A stretch of 64,000 bases of DNA from Sparassis latifolia (lineage: Eukaryota; Basidiomycota; Agaricomycetes; Polyporales; Sparassidaceae), in NCBI GenBank assembly GCA_018466975.1, contig CM031553.1:620001-684000 (forward strand), read 5' to 3'. This document shows, piece by piece, positions 23,688-37,000 of this stretch. Numbering within the stretch: the stretch's first letter is position 1; every line of letters starts with the position of its first letter. A model generated the notes under the pieces. That model saw nothing but the letters and a program-made list of their open reading frames with translations. It searched no databases and was not told the DNA's origin. A program made the position numbers and the translations under genes.

Positions 23688-26600
23688 GCTCCCCAGTGAA
23701 CGACAAAGTGTGAATACAGAGAGTGCGTACAGGCAAAGTACGAGAGTGGACGGTCGACAGTCTCATACTCAATGTAGTCCTCTTTCCTACCGTTCTAACC
23801 CTTGCTTCTCACTACCTACCTCATCGAAGTTCTCCTTTCCCTCACTCTTGTCTCTACTCTTTCTCTTTACCCTTCTAATTCCTATTGTACAGGCTGCCAC
23901 CCCCCTTTATGCCTTCGCCCTCAATGCGAATGGACTTGCTAACATGTCCAAATTGGCGGCTATTACTAATGCAATTTCTGTACGACAGCCTCATATATGG
24001 GTGCTGAATGAAACCAAGTCACTGCAGCTTCAAGCATCCCGAGTGCGTATCAATGAATACACCACACACGAGGAAGTCGGTGTCCCCATCCCTAGAACAC
24101 GATTGGGAAAATGGGGGGTGATTGTTGGTGTGAAATGCAGCCTCCATGCGCAACGCGTACCGACCCCTCCATCCCTGCGTGGACGTGCTGTTATCCTCAA
24201 TCTCATCCTGCCCACTACAACTGGATGTGGCTTTCCCCACCGCCTTATTGGACTCTACGCACCTTGGGATCCTGGGAGCAACAATGATGACCTCCCCTCA
24301 TTCTGGACCACAATAGCAAACCTGTGTTGACAAGCTCCGTACTCGTGGTGTATCATGGGTGACTGTAATGCTACACTCACATCTGAAGAGATGCTCTCTG
24401 ACTCCCCAACACTTCACTCCTCTCTACTTTACTACACAACCTTTCTGCACGATCTCCACGCCATTGACCTATGGTCTCTTCAAGGTGACGCGGATGCACA
24501 CTTAATGTTTACCTTTCGCAATCACCTCGGTCAATCTATCATTGATCGAATGGCTCACTCACAGCAGGGATTTCTGAGTGGTGTAATTGCTACCTCGAGC
24601 TTATTTATTCCTGCTACTGATCATCGCGCAATTACTGCCTCCATTGTACTAACATCGCCCCTTCCACATCCAGCGTCCATTATGCTTCCAGACTCAGTAT
24701 CGCCACCCGACTACCCCACCAGATTCTACTACCCTCGCCACAGTGAGAGGCACCGATTTTCCATTTTTGCTGACATGGTTGATCAGTCAGTTCGTGCGAA
24801 GAATCTTACTAGCAATCCCGTTACCGATGACACCTCCTTTGAACGTCGTTATGACACACTTACCCGAATTTTCCGCTCTGCAGCTGCCATGTCCTTTGAT
24901 GCACCTCACCCTAACTAACGGCGCGCAACCCATGTATCAAGTCCTACCCTCCGGCCTATCGTCACCGAGATCTACCGCATCAACTGCCTTATCTTCATGG
25001 AAAAGCATGCGAGAACACCTCTGCTTGCTCTACGAGCCCCGTGGGTTGCCTCGTATCTTTGTGCCTTCTCCTCTTCACCCCACTCCTTTGACTCTTTCAT
25101 CTCCTTTCTTGTTGACACACGACGGACTCTCAACAAGCTACGATATTGCGAGCAGCACAAGGAGCTTCAGCGATGCTCAACGCAGGCGGCATGAGGAAAA
25201 ATTAATGGGGTCCTCCTCGGAGGTTTCTGCAAGAGACTCTACCAATCAACCCATGACAGCACTGGTCCCCCTCTCGCCCTTAACCCCACTGACGATCCCG
25301 ATACATTTCTCACAGCTCCGAACGACATAAAGACACAAACACAGACCTATTTCTCTACCCTCTTCTCACGACAGTCGCGACCTGACATGCTGAAACCATG
25401 GCTCGATACACCATCTGTAGCAGCTACCTGGCAGGAAACTGCCCTTCAACCTTTTCTCTGGCTGCAGCTTATGTCAATATCTGATCTTCAACTACTCCTC
25501 CGATGAGGCAAGCCACGACCCGCTCCTGGTCCTGACGGGTGGGAGAAGTGGTGCATTAAGGTGTTACATGACTACTCTCTCCAACTCGTCCTTGACCTTC
25601 TCAACTACGAGATCGCCAGCTCTCACTGCCCTGATGCGGTCAAGCCATGTACACTCTCCACCCTGTTCAAGAAAGGACTGCGCACTCAACTCTCCAACTA
25701 CCATGGTGTCTGCTGCAATAACTTTTTCCTGAACACCCCCTTTGCGTGGCTGAACTTTCGCCTTGTACCCTACCTTGCTCAGCTTCACATTCTCCCTTAA
25801 GGCCAAGTCGCCACTTAACCGGGAATCCAAGGATGGGATCTTACATCCTTTCTCGCACAGCTCGAGAGCTGGTCAAATCAGATGCACACACCCCTCTACA
25901 TTCTACGTTGTGACCAGCAGAAAGGATTCGACCACCTGGAGCCGCAGGGATTTTATGACGCTATCACCGCATATGGCCTACCATCTTCACTAATTGACTT
26001 TGATATTTCAGCACAGTCCAACATTACATACCGGATCAAGACTGCGTTCGGCCTAACCAAACCCCTCATCATCTCCGGTGTAACCAAACAAGGTGGCCCA
26101 ATCTCTTCGCTGAAGTCCACCCTCACCACCAGCCTTGGCAATCGTTGGCTGCAGAACAACCTTTCACGACTTAACACTGGCCTTCTTATCTCCTCCATGC
26201 AGCACCAGGCGAACAAGCCTCACCTTCCTGATGATTGCTCAACCCTCAAGGTTGCCATGGTGGAAGCAACTGATGATTCCGCCATTATCGCTCCATCTCA
26301 AACTGCCCTCGAGCAATCTTGCATTATAATGGAACACTTTCAGGTTGTATACAGTTGGTTTACTAACTGGCTAAAGTCACTTATCTTCCTCCTCAACGTC
26401 CTCAATGCTCCATCAATATTGCGTATGCTCTCTATTTCCCCATCCGAGCCTGCATCGGACACCATAGTACGGCATGATGTTCGCATGGTCACCTCACACA
26501 TTGAATTTTTGCATGTGTGTGTCAACGACCCACGAGGCCAGTATGAGAAGCTTCATGATATTATTCTCGGCTTTGACCTTCCTAACCTCTCACTGCATTT

Positions 26601-27744
26601 ACCCTTAACTGCCCTTCGCCACATTTTCTCCCAGTGTCTTATATCTCGTATACGCCCGCACCTGGACTTCCAACCTATTTCTCGCCAGCATGCAATCCAA
26701 CTTGACCATCTCCTTACTTCACAAGTTCACCAGTACTTTTCATTTCCCTTCCAGTTCAACTCTCAGCTCCTAATGCTTCCCCTTCAACACTTTGGCCTTG
26801 ACTTCCCCTCCATTGAACGACTGAATGACTGCGCAACTCTTACAGGATTATTACGTGACCTTAACCACCACAATCCAACCTTCCGCACCATGGCCTGCAT
26901 CACTCTCGCTGACTGGACGTGTGCGATTAACCACTGTCAATTCCCACTCGACCCAACCTCTGCCCACCACACATTCACTCACCAAGCCCACAACCTGCCA
27001 TTCTCGTGGATCGTTGCATCCTCCACACTTTCCTACCTTCACCTCACCATCCAACCTACTGACCAATCACATATTTATTCTGGTGATATTTCCCTCCGCC
27101 ATATTTTGCGTTCTCTTCCCACTTCCACAAACTCCCCAAATTCTGTAATGATTGCTAACCTCCAATGTGCCGGATTTACTCATTTACAGCACCTCGCCTC
27201 ATGGTCTCCACTCACCCTCGACACTCCTTGCCCCGCTCCCCCCACTCTACACCCACGCCAAGATATGCATGAACTCCTTCGCTTCACTCCCGCCGCACTT
27301 GAGTGGCCACAAGTAGTGAACTGGCTCATGACACTCTCCCTTTCTCTCCTCGTCACCGGATCCGGGGTCAGCAATGACTGTGTTGGGAGACCAGGCGATT
27401 CTGAACTCCGAGTCGCCTGTGATTGGACCCTTACGCTACACCGCACTACACGCCAGACCCTTGCAGAGCATGTTCTCCACGCTCTTATGCTCTCCTCTAA
27501 CACTCCCCCTCTTCCCTCCACAGTAAACTCATTTGCCTCCGATGGATCAATGGTCCCTGCCACACCATCCTTCCGACATCCTCATTCGGCAACCTTCGCT
27601 GCCGCAAGCCCCTCTGCATCCCTGGTTTGTTCTCTCTCTTCCTTCCGCAACACTGCATCTATTCTTTATGCCGAGGTCTACGGCATCATCGCCACAACAC
27701 TGCAGGCCCGAGATGCACTGCATCCTCCCACCCTGCAACCGTAG
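23688..27744 (+). mobile_element. non-LTR retrotransposon (LINE) with endonuclease, reverse transcriptase and RNase H, decayed
   Basis: One frame, broken by TGA stops, encodes in order three domains. An APE-like endonuclease comes first (ALNANGLANMSKLAAI, PHIWVLNETKS, IMGDCNATL, DRMAHSQQGF, ATDHRAI; about 23.9-24.65 kb). A reverse transcriptase follows (APGPDGWEKW, KPCTLSTLFKKGLRTQLSNY, DQQKGFDHLEPQGFYDA, GVTKQGGP, VEATDDSAII; 25.5-26.35 kb). An RNase H comes last (NSFASDGSMVPA and ILYAEVYGIIATTL; 27.5-27.7 kb). The catalytic box reads ATDD where most LINEs have FADD or YADD. Stops at 24328, 24916, 25192, 25504, 25798 and nearby fit CGA-to-TGA or similar changes. The copy ends right after the RNase H glutamate region, so it is 3'-truncated or joined to other DNA. 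Confidence 0.85.
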
Positions 27745-28379
27745 TGCAGAGTTAAGAGCGGCTCAAGATAAGCTGCTCACAGATCTACATCATCTCATGA
27801 CCGCCACGGCAGTGTATAAGGGAAAATTGGAAAAGGAGCTGGGTGAAAAGGGCTGCTCGCTCACGGTATTAACGTTACGGCTGCGGCAGCGACTTGCACT
27901 ACAACCCCCAGAGCTTCAGCAGGTGCGTAGTTGCATCATTCCACTGGCTTACAGACTGACAATATACTCGTAGTAATGCTCTGCCTGCTGTACTGAGCTG
28001 AGCTGTGTTATACACTCTAACTTGATATACAACATTGCCATTCTCAACCCCGTCTTGACTTCACTTGCCACTGTTAGCTTGCTCCGTCGACTCAATTTTT
28101 GTAGACTTGTAATACAAAATTTGATTGCATGACTTCTGCACACCACTTGCACTCAGAAGCACTCAAGATCTGATAAAACGACAATGTCACAAGTACAGGA
28201 ATAACTAAGCAATGACAAGACCAAGACTGTTGTTAGTGTATCATTGTTGTTAGTACAGTACAGATGCAAATGTCACCACATGAGATCAGCAACATCATGG
28301 ACATAGTGTAATTGGAACAACAAAGCAGCAGCCTATGACACACAATCAAGGAAAGGGAACAAAAACAGCACATTGAGCG
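27745..28379. other. junction region after the LINE, with a coiled-coil-like ORF fragment
   Basis: On the plus strand about 27745-27922 encodes a Leu/Lys/Glu-rich stretch (KLLTDLHHLMTATAVYKG, KLEKELGEKGCSL, TLRLRQRLALQPPELQQ) that looks like part of a coiled coil and ends at a possible GTGCGT donor. No complete gene is visible. The remainder to 28.38 kb shows nothing recognisable. Confidence 0.35.
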
Positions 28380-28995
28380 ACCTACCAGGCCAGCCAGAAC
28401 TTGTGCATCGTCTCCATGCACACCATCGGCCAAGACACATTTGAGGAAGGCACGCCATGCTCGTGCAGCTCCGTGACCTCCACATGCACACAGTGCCTCA
28501 GCGTCCAGACATGTGCCATCCGATATCTGCGATGCGACTTCCACGATGACCTTGTGCAGTTTGTGCTCCGCACGCGCGCACCTCTGTGAGCCTGGCAAGC
28601 TTCACGACATCCACGGCGGCGTCTTCGGGCACGTATATATGTAGTGTCTCGAGGCCCGGGCATGCCAGCTCACCCGGTGTCGGCACGAGGTATTCAAACA
28701 AAGCCGCAGGCATGTGTCGTCGGCTGTATAAAGTGTCTCCTCGAACAATGTCGACAGGGCCCTTGAAGCCACAGACTCTGCGAAGTGGCATGAGACTCAA
28801 TCGAGGATGTCTAGAACTGTGAAGGACATTGGACGTTCGAGGAGCAGGTACTCGCCTTCGTGTAGATGCACAAACAGCAATAAAATACATTATAGTTCCT
28901 GAGAATCAGCGAATACTCACCGAGAAAGTTTTGGCTCCTGAATTCTCTAGCGGCAATGCGATAATTTGCTGCAGGCGAAGGCACATCCAGCACAG
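28380..28995 (-). pseudogene. remnant of an F-box/LRR-like gene
   Basis: The minus strand encodes RHPRLSLMPLRRVCGFKG, PGLETLHIYVPEDAAVDVVK and LARLTEVRACGAQTAQGHRG. This resembles the leucine-rich 'CPxLExLxI' segments of the many F-box-type proteins of basidiomycetes. The overlapping frame DAEALCACGGHGAARAWRAF may continue it after a frameshift. No F-box itself, start codon or full exon set is visible, so I treat it as a fragment. GC content here is higher than in the flanking AT-rich repeats. The family call is tentative. Confidence 0.35.
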
Positions 28996-29240
28996 TTTAT
29001 GTAATAATATGCGAATGCAAGCAGCGTTGAGCTATGGATAGTGTGAAACTACCTCGCTATTGTCCTTCTAAGTGTCAGACATTAGTCAGCAAAGATGACC
29101 AAGCACTTCAGTGACTAAAACAGACAGAGTAATAGTGCAAACAAGCAGTGATTGATATTTGAGTATAGTACTTGAACGTGTGTGAGTGGAGAGGTTGAGC
29201 AAGTGAGACAGCGAGTACAAAGAAAAATTCCTTGTCAATC

Positions 29241-29441
29241 CTAGACCCGTGATGTTCCCTTTCCACTGGATCCCTCAGCACCAGCTTCTTCCTGATCTCC
29301 AGTGCATGTGAAGTCTAGCTCATAAGCTTCACCATAAAGACAAGCTCTGGCACGCGCAGCCTTGGCAGCTTTGGCCTTAGCTTTCATCGCCTTATTGTTG
29401 GCCTTGGCCTTGGATCGCTCCGCTTGCCAAGCTCGATATCT
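29241..29441 (-). pseudogene. terminal exon of a gene cut off by the AT-rich repeat
   Basis: After a plausible acceptor (...ATACTCTAG) the minus strand reads RYRAWQAERSKAKANN, KAMKAKAKAAKAARARA, CLYGEAYELDFTCTGDQEE and AGAEGSSGKGTSRV, then TAG. It is strongly basic and alanine-rich, then acidic. Its 5' neighbour on that strand is the AT-rich repeat starting near 29.49 kb, so the rest of the gene is missing. The product is not recognised. Confidence 0.35.
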
Positions 29442-29491
29442 AGAGTATTGCGTTAGTTATGCAAGTTTTATATTGAAACATGTTACACGTC

Positions 29492-32103
29492 TGTCAAAAA
29501 CAACATAGTAATATCGTTTTGAAGCCATTTTTTGGCTGAGTCTTTTATAATGCATATTAGTCATTTTTTAGTAACATTTTTATAGCCTTTTTGCAAAACA
29601 ACATAGTGATCTCATTTTAAAGCCATTTTTCAGCTGAGTCTATTAAAATGCATACTAGGACCTTTTTAGTAATGTTTTTATATACGTTTTACAGAACAAC
29701 ATGATATCATTTTAACACAATTTTGAAGAGCATTTTCAGGAGAGGCGTACTAACAATTTTTAGTAACATTCTTATACAGTTTTGATAAAAGGACCGAGTA
29801 ATATCATTTTAAAGTCATCTTTTAGATAATCCCACTCTGAGATACTTAGCAATATGTTAGACTATTATTAGGCAGCTATAAATAAATTATTATCTATATT
29901 ATACACTTCAGGGTATCCTTTATCTCTAGCTCTTAGCAACAAGATCTTCTATAGTATGTCATAGCTAAGAGCTTCTTAAGTGTCAGACTGACCATGGTAC
30001 CTATTATGTCCTAGGGCATTCTGTGGGATTGCCCAGGGTATAGATAGGGTAGTGGCTGGGCATAAGGGATGATTATTATGTGGGATATCCTACTAGGCTA
30101 GGACATTAATTGTTTATCCCAGTATTACTGGTTGTCCCGTGGTGTCAGGGGTACATAAGAATGTTCCACTGTTAGCAAAAGATGTATTTTAGGCTGTTGT
30201 ATATTTGTTGTTTCATTTTTTCATCTACTGCCATACTATATAAACTGTAATTACATAATGCAGTAAATCAGTGCTTTATTAACACTTTATATAAAACTGA
30301 GACATTCCATTTTAAGAATATCCTATTTTAAGGGCATCCCAAAATGTGATTTATTTGTATGCTGACAGCTATTCAGGCTATTATTTGTCTGAATATATCT
30401 GTTAGACTACCATAATTACCTAAAGACCTATACTAGTCATTGTATTATTAAGATTGAAGAGTAACAGGTTCTTAGATGGGATATCCCATGCTATAGCATA
30501 ATGTCCCAGAGTATAAGAAGTCATTGGGTGAATGTGTTTGTGAATGCAACTTTACTGCAATCTTAGGTCAAATGTCTTTCTTGCTTTGTTCAGGTACATT
30601 CTATAGTAGCAGACTTGACTAAAGTGTCTCTTATCTGCTAGTGTATAAGTAGACTGAGTTACTGTGTTTCTTCTGGCTATTAATGAAAGTTATAAAATAT
30701 TTATGTTAGATGCAATATACTAAAGGTGACATCACATTAATTTGAACATTGCATCAGAAAAGGTATAATTACTTTTGAAACACGAGAATAAGAACTGTTG
30801 TTTGGCCTGTTATAGTTGTTATTTGATCTGATAAACATGTTATACATACCACTAACAGTAATTAGTATTATAATACTGCAGGTGGATATAAAACTTCATA
30901 TGAGATATCCCATTATTTGTGGATCTCCCATCTCATTTAAAGTATCAGTAAAGCACTGGTTTACTATACTATGTAATTGAGATTTATACAGTATGGCAGT
31001 AGATGAAAAGATGAAACAACAAATATACAACAGCCTAAAATACATCTTTTGCTAACAGTGGAACATTCTTATGTACCCCTGACACCACGGGACAACCAGT
31101 AATACTGGGATAAACAATTAATGTCCTAGCCTAGTAGGATATCCCACATAATAATCATCCCTTATGCCCAGCCACTACCCTATCTATACCCTGGGCAATC
31201 CCACAGAATGGAAGCTCTTAGCTATGAAGCTCTTAGCTATGACATACTATAGAAGATCTTGTTGCTAAGAGCTAGGGATAAAGGGTACCCTGAAGTGATA
31301 TTATACTGCTTATTAACTGATATTAAATGGTATGGAAAAAGTTGGTAGATGATATAGTAGACATATAAGACTCATGATAACATAACATATTATAAGGCTC
31401 TTATAAACTATAATTAGGTGGCATGTTATAACTCAGTCACGAGTATTGTTACAAGCATACTATATATTACTAAGCAATCTACCAGTTATTGAATAATATT
31501 GTACACTATTATAATGCTTTTATTTAGAAAGCACTAGCATTTTCTTGTAACTACTTTGTATAGACATATAAATGGCATGCTGGACTATTGCAGTACTGTT
31601 ACCAAATATCTGTAAGTAAAATATTAGATAAATAGCATACTAAAATATTGTAATGCAGTTGTTCATGATACCTGGAGTATTCAAATAATATTGTAAGTTA
31701 TTCTAATACTTTATTTCTTTAGTATCTGTATAAAATGAATTGTCACATAAATTTAGTTGAAATAAAAACAGAGTATTAGAGCTTCAAAAAATAATATACT
31801 GACAAGAAAGACTTAAGTTCTTTATACTTATTAGTATCACATGAAATTTTAGTAGATTTTCATCTAAAGTGACTGTTTTGAGTGAATACAACTGGTGAAA
31901 CCTTTAAATAGGTGTCTAATAAAAATACAAGATGCTATGCAATGCAATACAATGGACCACTCTTCACAAGTGATTAACTACTAAGGAGTAATATAGAATA
32001 ATTAAAGCATGTGAAAATAATTAGATAATAAGATAAAAGTAGAAACATTGAACCTCAGGAATTGTTCCTGCCATGCAAAGCAGTGGCCTACTCCCCACAA
32101 GTA
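29492..32103 (+). repeat. AT-rich dispersed repeat, block T, interrupted by a MITE
   Basis: This block runs parallel to 60000-61530, beginning with 98-bp tandem units (AACATAGTAATATC, TTTTAGTAATGTTTTT) and ending with GGAATTGTTCCTGCCATGC. It is non-coding. The 1394-bp insertion at 29904-31297 is absent from the 60-kb copy. The left edge abuts a truncated gene exon, and the right edge abuts an inverted copy of other blocks of the same family. Confidence 0.7.
29904..31297. mobile_element. hAT-like non-autonomous element (MITE) with 8-bp target duplication
   Basis: Long terminal inverted repeats of roughly 350-390 bp start CACTTCAGGGTA and end TACCCTGAAGTG. Identical 8-bp flanks ATATTATA lie at 29896-29903 and 31298-31305. 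There is no ORF. An 8-bp duplication is characteristic of the hAT superfamily; with no transposase inside, the assignment rests on that length. The related repeat copy at 60 kb has an uninterrupted site (ACATTGTA, 60709-60716). Confidence 0.85.
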
Positions 32104-34034
32104 AAAACATAACTAAAAAGTTATTAATATTCATTTTACAAGCATTAAAAAGCCTTACAGTAGTTTACGAATTCATCTACTGATTCTTAATACATAAAAA
32201 TTACTACAAAAAATGACCCTGAAAACTGTTACAAATGTGCCTACAAGAATTACTAGAAGAAATGTGAACAATATGCCTATACAAACCACTACAAGAAATG
32301 ACACTAGAAACTGTTACAAATGTGCCTATAAGAATCACTACAAAAAATGACACCGGAAACTGTTATAGATGTGCCTGTAACAACGTATCCAAGAAATTGT
32401 TATTGTATTCTCTACTAACTCCTAGTGTGCCATTTAATAATGTGTACTAAGTGTCCTACAATGTCCCACTATATATTGATAAGTTGTGTGAGTTGATAAG
32501 GGCCGTACTATTAAATAGTCTATAAAGTCACCTACCGACTCTTGGTATATTGTCTAGTAATGTTCAGCAAGTCAACAACACCCTATAATACTGGCTCCTG
32601 ATAGATCCTATAGTATCAGTTTGTAATGAGCTTACAATAGTCGGAAATGTTACCTGGCATCACTTTGTAAAAATCTTCAGTAACCTTCAATAGTCTCTAG
32701 TAATCTGTTGTAAGTGTCCTAGTGAACATGTTTATAATGATCCTACTAATGTGCCTCCAAGAATCACTACAAAAAATATTACCAACATGCCTATAAGAAT
32801 TCCTACAAAAAATGACCCTAGAAACTATTACACTATACAAATCACTACAAAAACTGATACCAGAAACTGTTACAAGTGTGCCTATAAGGATCATTACAAA
32901 AAATGACCCTAGAAACTGTTACAAATGTGCCTACAAGAGTCACTACAAAAAATGACCCTAGAAACTGCCTATAAGAATCACTGTAAAAAATAATGCTAGA
33001 AACTGTTACAAATGTGCCCACAAGCATCACTACAAAAAATGATGCTAAAAACTGTTGCTAATGTGCATACAAGAATCACTACAAAACTTGTTACCAATGT
33101 TCCTATAAGAATCACTACAAAAAATGAGCATAGAAACTGTTACACATGTGCCTACAAGAATCACTACAAAAATTGTTACCAACATGCATATAAAAATCAC
33201 TACAAAAACTGATACCAGAGACTGTTACAAGTGTGCCTATAAGAATCACTACAAAAAATAACACTAGAAACTGTTACAAATGTGCCTACAACAATATTAA
33301 AATGTATATAAGAAATTGTGATGATATTCTTTACTAGCTTCTAGTGTGCCATCTTATAATGTGCAGTAAGTGTCCTACAATGTCTCATTATCACTTGATA
33401 AGTTATGTGAGTTGATAAGAGCTGTACTATTGAATAGTCTACAAAGTCGCCTACTAACTCTTAGTATATTGTCTAGTAATGTTCAGCAGGTCAACTATAG
33501 CCTATTATACTGGCTCCTAATATACTCTTTAGTATCAGTTTCTAATGAGCTTGTAATAGTCTGAATATGTCACCTGATGTCACTTTGTAAGGATCACTAG
33601 TAACCTACAATCTGACATATCTTAGCCAGCTTTACTCAGATTTACTTGGTTTAACAAAGCATAATGCTCTATTTCCTTCACAGATTTCAATGATACTGCT
33701 TTTTATGTGTTGGAATTAGTATGTGCTTCTACAATTCCACTAACTATGATGTATTAGTTCTTTGTAGCTGCTGTGGCACTTCTATTGATTACTATTTGTA
33801 CAAGTCGCGTTGGTTTCTACTACAATCATTTTGAAAGTCCGACTGTATGCAAGCTGTAGTACAGTAAGAACAGGGACTACAAAGTTTGTAGTTAAACCCT
33901 AGACCTAACCCAGGACTAGGTGCAGCCAATGCATACAAATTTGTATTGAAAAGTCGTTCTCACACATAGGGGCACTTGGACATGTCCCTCAGAATCTGGT
34001 GGAAGCCCTATCCCATAAAGAACGATTCCTGAGG
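32104..34034 (-). repeat. inverted, internally deleted copy of the AT-rich dispersed repeat (blocks P and R)
   Basis: Read on the minus strand it runs from 34034 (GGAATCGTTCTTTATGGG) through block P (33606-34034, matching 37800-38222) and then block R (32120-33605, matching 39060-39160 plus 59488-59990). Block Q and most of S are missing at about 33605. It contains an array of 49-bp units. The uninterrupted sequence at about 33515-33525 is the empty target site of the Plavaka transposon. Confidence 0.75.
32200..33300. repeat. 49-bp degenerate tandem array
   Basis: Repeating units combine GAAACTGTTACAAATGTGCC, TACAAGAATCACTACAAAAA and ATGACCCTA, period 49 bp with shorter deleted variants. More than ten units are recognisable. 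A shorter array of the same unit occurs inverted at 59730-59920. It is non-coding. Confidence 0.8.
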
Positions 34035-37000
34035 TACGAAGGAATCGTAACAACATGTATCTAGACCAGGTTAGCACATTGTTAGCAAGCTTCTCCAGGT
34101 TCAAAAGAGTGCTGTCATGTTAATCCGATAGTAATCAAACAAAATGCGTTCAGCTACTTATCAACTCTGAGCGAATTTGACAATCTTGGCGACAACATTA
34201 GCATGATTACAAACGGTATTCCCATCCATCCGATGAAACTTTTCCTTGAACCAATGTACGTACATAAGGCCAAAGTGACATGCATTTACATCAGAAAAAC
34301 TCAACTTTTACTTATGGCACTTATTCTGTCCTTTTGTCCCTTTTCACCTTATTTAAGGCTCATAAGTTCCTAAAAGTTGACTTTTAAGCCTTTAAGGAAA
34401 TATAACTTATTGACTTTTTGTCCTTTTTGCCTTATTTAAGGCCCATAAGTAAATTTAAGTTACATAAGAACTGTTACAATGCTCCTTAGTTATGGCACAT
34501 CTTTTTTTTTTACTTTTCTTCATTCTCTTTACTTTACCAGATCACATGATCTATCATGTGACTTATCAGAGTGCAACCTCTGATTCTCTATCCAGATGCC
34601 CAGAACTCCAAGTCTAGAGTTACACCGGATCTAACTCTGGACCTTCTTTCTATCATACATGTGAGACATGCATGTTCACCTTATTGCCACCTTGACCTGA
34701 TACACAACTTATTATTCTCATTAGTACTGATTATCTCTCATGACCTTACTCAGCTTCTCCATACGTATTACTTCCTCGCTGTTACCTTGCTCAGACATTG
34801 TTTCACCTTATCTAGCCAATGACTGATCCTGTATTACTGTGTAGTACTGCAAATACCTTTTGTATAAGTAGTCAACCTCATCGAGCTGGATCCCCATCTC
34901 AACCTGGTTATCATTAAACCAGCTTTTCACTTGCCTTTGACTGAGATTAATTGTTAGTAGCAGACAGCTACTACAAGTCATAAGAATGAACTCTGATTGA
35001 CCTTCAGTGCGAGGACATTGCCAGAAGTGTCTCTTGAATGGATTTGTGTCTTAGACTAAGACCTTATCTCATGACGACTCGACTTGACACTTGTATTTCA
35101 CTGCCGCATAACATTAGGTCAAGATCTCTTTACTCTCTGTGACTTCCCCAAGTCTAACAATGAACTACTGACCAGACTAAATCTTGAAGGCTGAATGATA
35201 CATCCAGATTCAATTGCTGAAGTGCCATTTGAGATTACTTTGTAATCAAGGCAGCTGAAGGGATAGACTGATCACTGATCTTCAAAGAGGGGTCTGTCTG
35301 AAAGACCAGTAGGCTGAGGAGGCTGAGGTAATTACTTGAGCAATTAGCAAATAGGTGTATCAGTTTGAAAACAGAAGACACACTATGAGCTTGTTAGCCA
35401 ATGATGAACGAATTCACTTAGTTGAGAATGGTGTGCAGTTTATGTGTAGACATAGGCCATACAGAAGAATTTATTCACACTAGATTTGAACTATATCAAT
35501 CTGACCACTCTTTCAGAGTGATACATTAATCTTCTTCCATCTCAGACAGAGTAGGATGAGCAGAGGAACGTACACATTATAAACGGACGGCCTCTATTCA
35601 TCTGACCAGATCAACATATCAATCACCCAGGTGAAGACTTTGAAGCAACTCTACCCTGTAACATTGGAGAGTTTGTACTATGACATATCACAGACAGCGA
35701 TATACTGATATTCTATCCAGGAGAAAGACCAGACACTCCTTGGAACCTCTCTGTTCAGAATCTCATATTCTAACTGACTCTTGCACCAATCATACCCAGT
35801 TACATTCCACCGATAGCTACAGTTATCATGGATAAAGATCATCACCATGTTAGCCAGAAGGAACTTAGTTTTAGAAAACCTGAGATCTTCAATAGTTCAG
35901 ACCATTTGAAGCTTAGGGAATTTATAAACTAATGTAAGAATTATATGGCCAGAAATAGCCATATCTGTCAGGAGGACAATCAGAAGATTGCATTTGTGCT
36001 GTCACACATGCAAGAAGGATTAGCAGGATGGGTGCAGAGTTTCATAGAAATGAAACTCATTGATGATGACTTTCTTTCTTATGGAAGTTGGAAGGAGTTC
36101 ATTATAGATGTGAACAAAGCATTTGGCGATGAGAATATTGAAGAAACTGCTCATATCTTATTGTGTAACATCAAGCAAGAAACACGTACTGCAGATGACT
36201 ACATTGCTGAATTCTGATCACTCGTACCCAAAGTGAAATTGGAAGATGCCAGAAATATTGAATATTTCAAGTGGGGACTTAATAACCCACTTTGACAAAG
36301 GATATATAAGATGGAAAGCATGCCCAAAACACTTGACAAGTGGTATGAATACACCTTGCAGTTTGACAACTAATGGAGATCTGCTCAGATCTTTAAGCGA
36401 GGAGCCACTACGATGACACGAGAAAAAGGCTAATTTACTCATCATCTCTACTACTCGACTTTTACAAAGGATCTGAATGCGATAGATGTTGATTGTATCA
36501 ATATCTCACACTTATCTCCAGATGAGTGACAGAAGAGAATGAAAGAAGAATTATGTTTCCTATGCAAAAAAAGAGCCATATGGCCAATGACAGACAATTC
36601 CATTTTCAGTCTGGAAGTTTCACTCATGCTAGAATAATACAGCCTGGGTTGGATACTGATATGATCACATGAATCAAGAAGATGCAAGAAGATCTCACAC
36701 AGAAGAAGGAGATGCTGAAGGAAGAAACCAAAGAGAAACAGATTCCCTATGTGTGAAATGTCTTTAATAACATGACTGATAAAGAACAAACTCAATTGAG
36801 TTTTTGAAATGATGGCTACTAGTAATGCATGGACTGTTGCATCTGACCGTATCTCCCCTCGTTATTTGTAATACTAGAAATTCAATCACTGTGAATATTT
36901 TGTTGAGAGAGAAGGAAGATGTTGCAACAGGAGCCTTAATTAGTTTCAGTATAGCTGAAATGTTCATGCATATTCACTTTGCAGAAGAAAATGATTTCAT

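Noticed and set aside
32200..33300. Regular 49-bp repeats as a possible CRISPR array
   Set aside because: Units are contiguous and degenerate with no unique spacers, the genome is fungal, and the array is part of a dispersed repeat.
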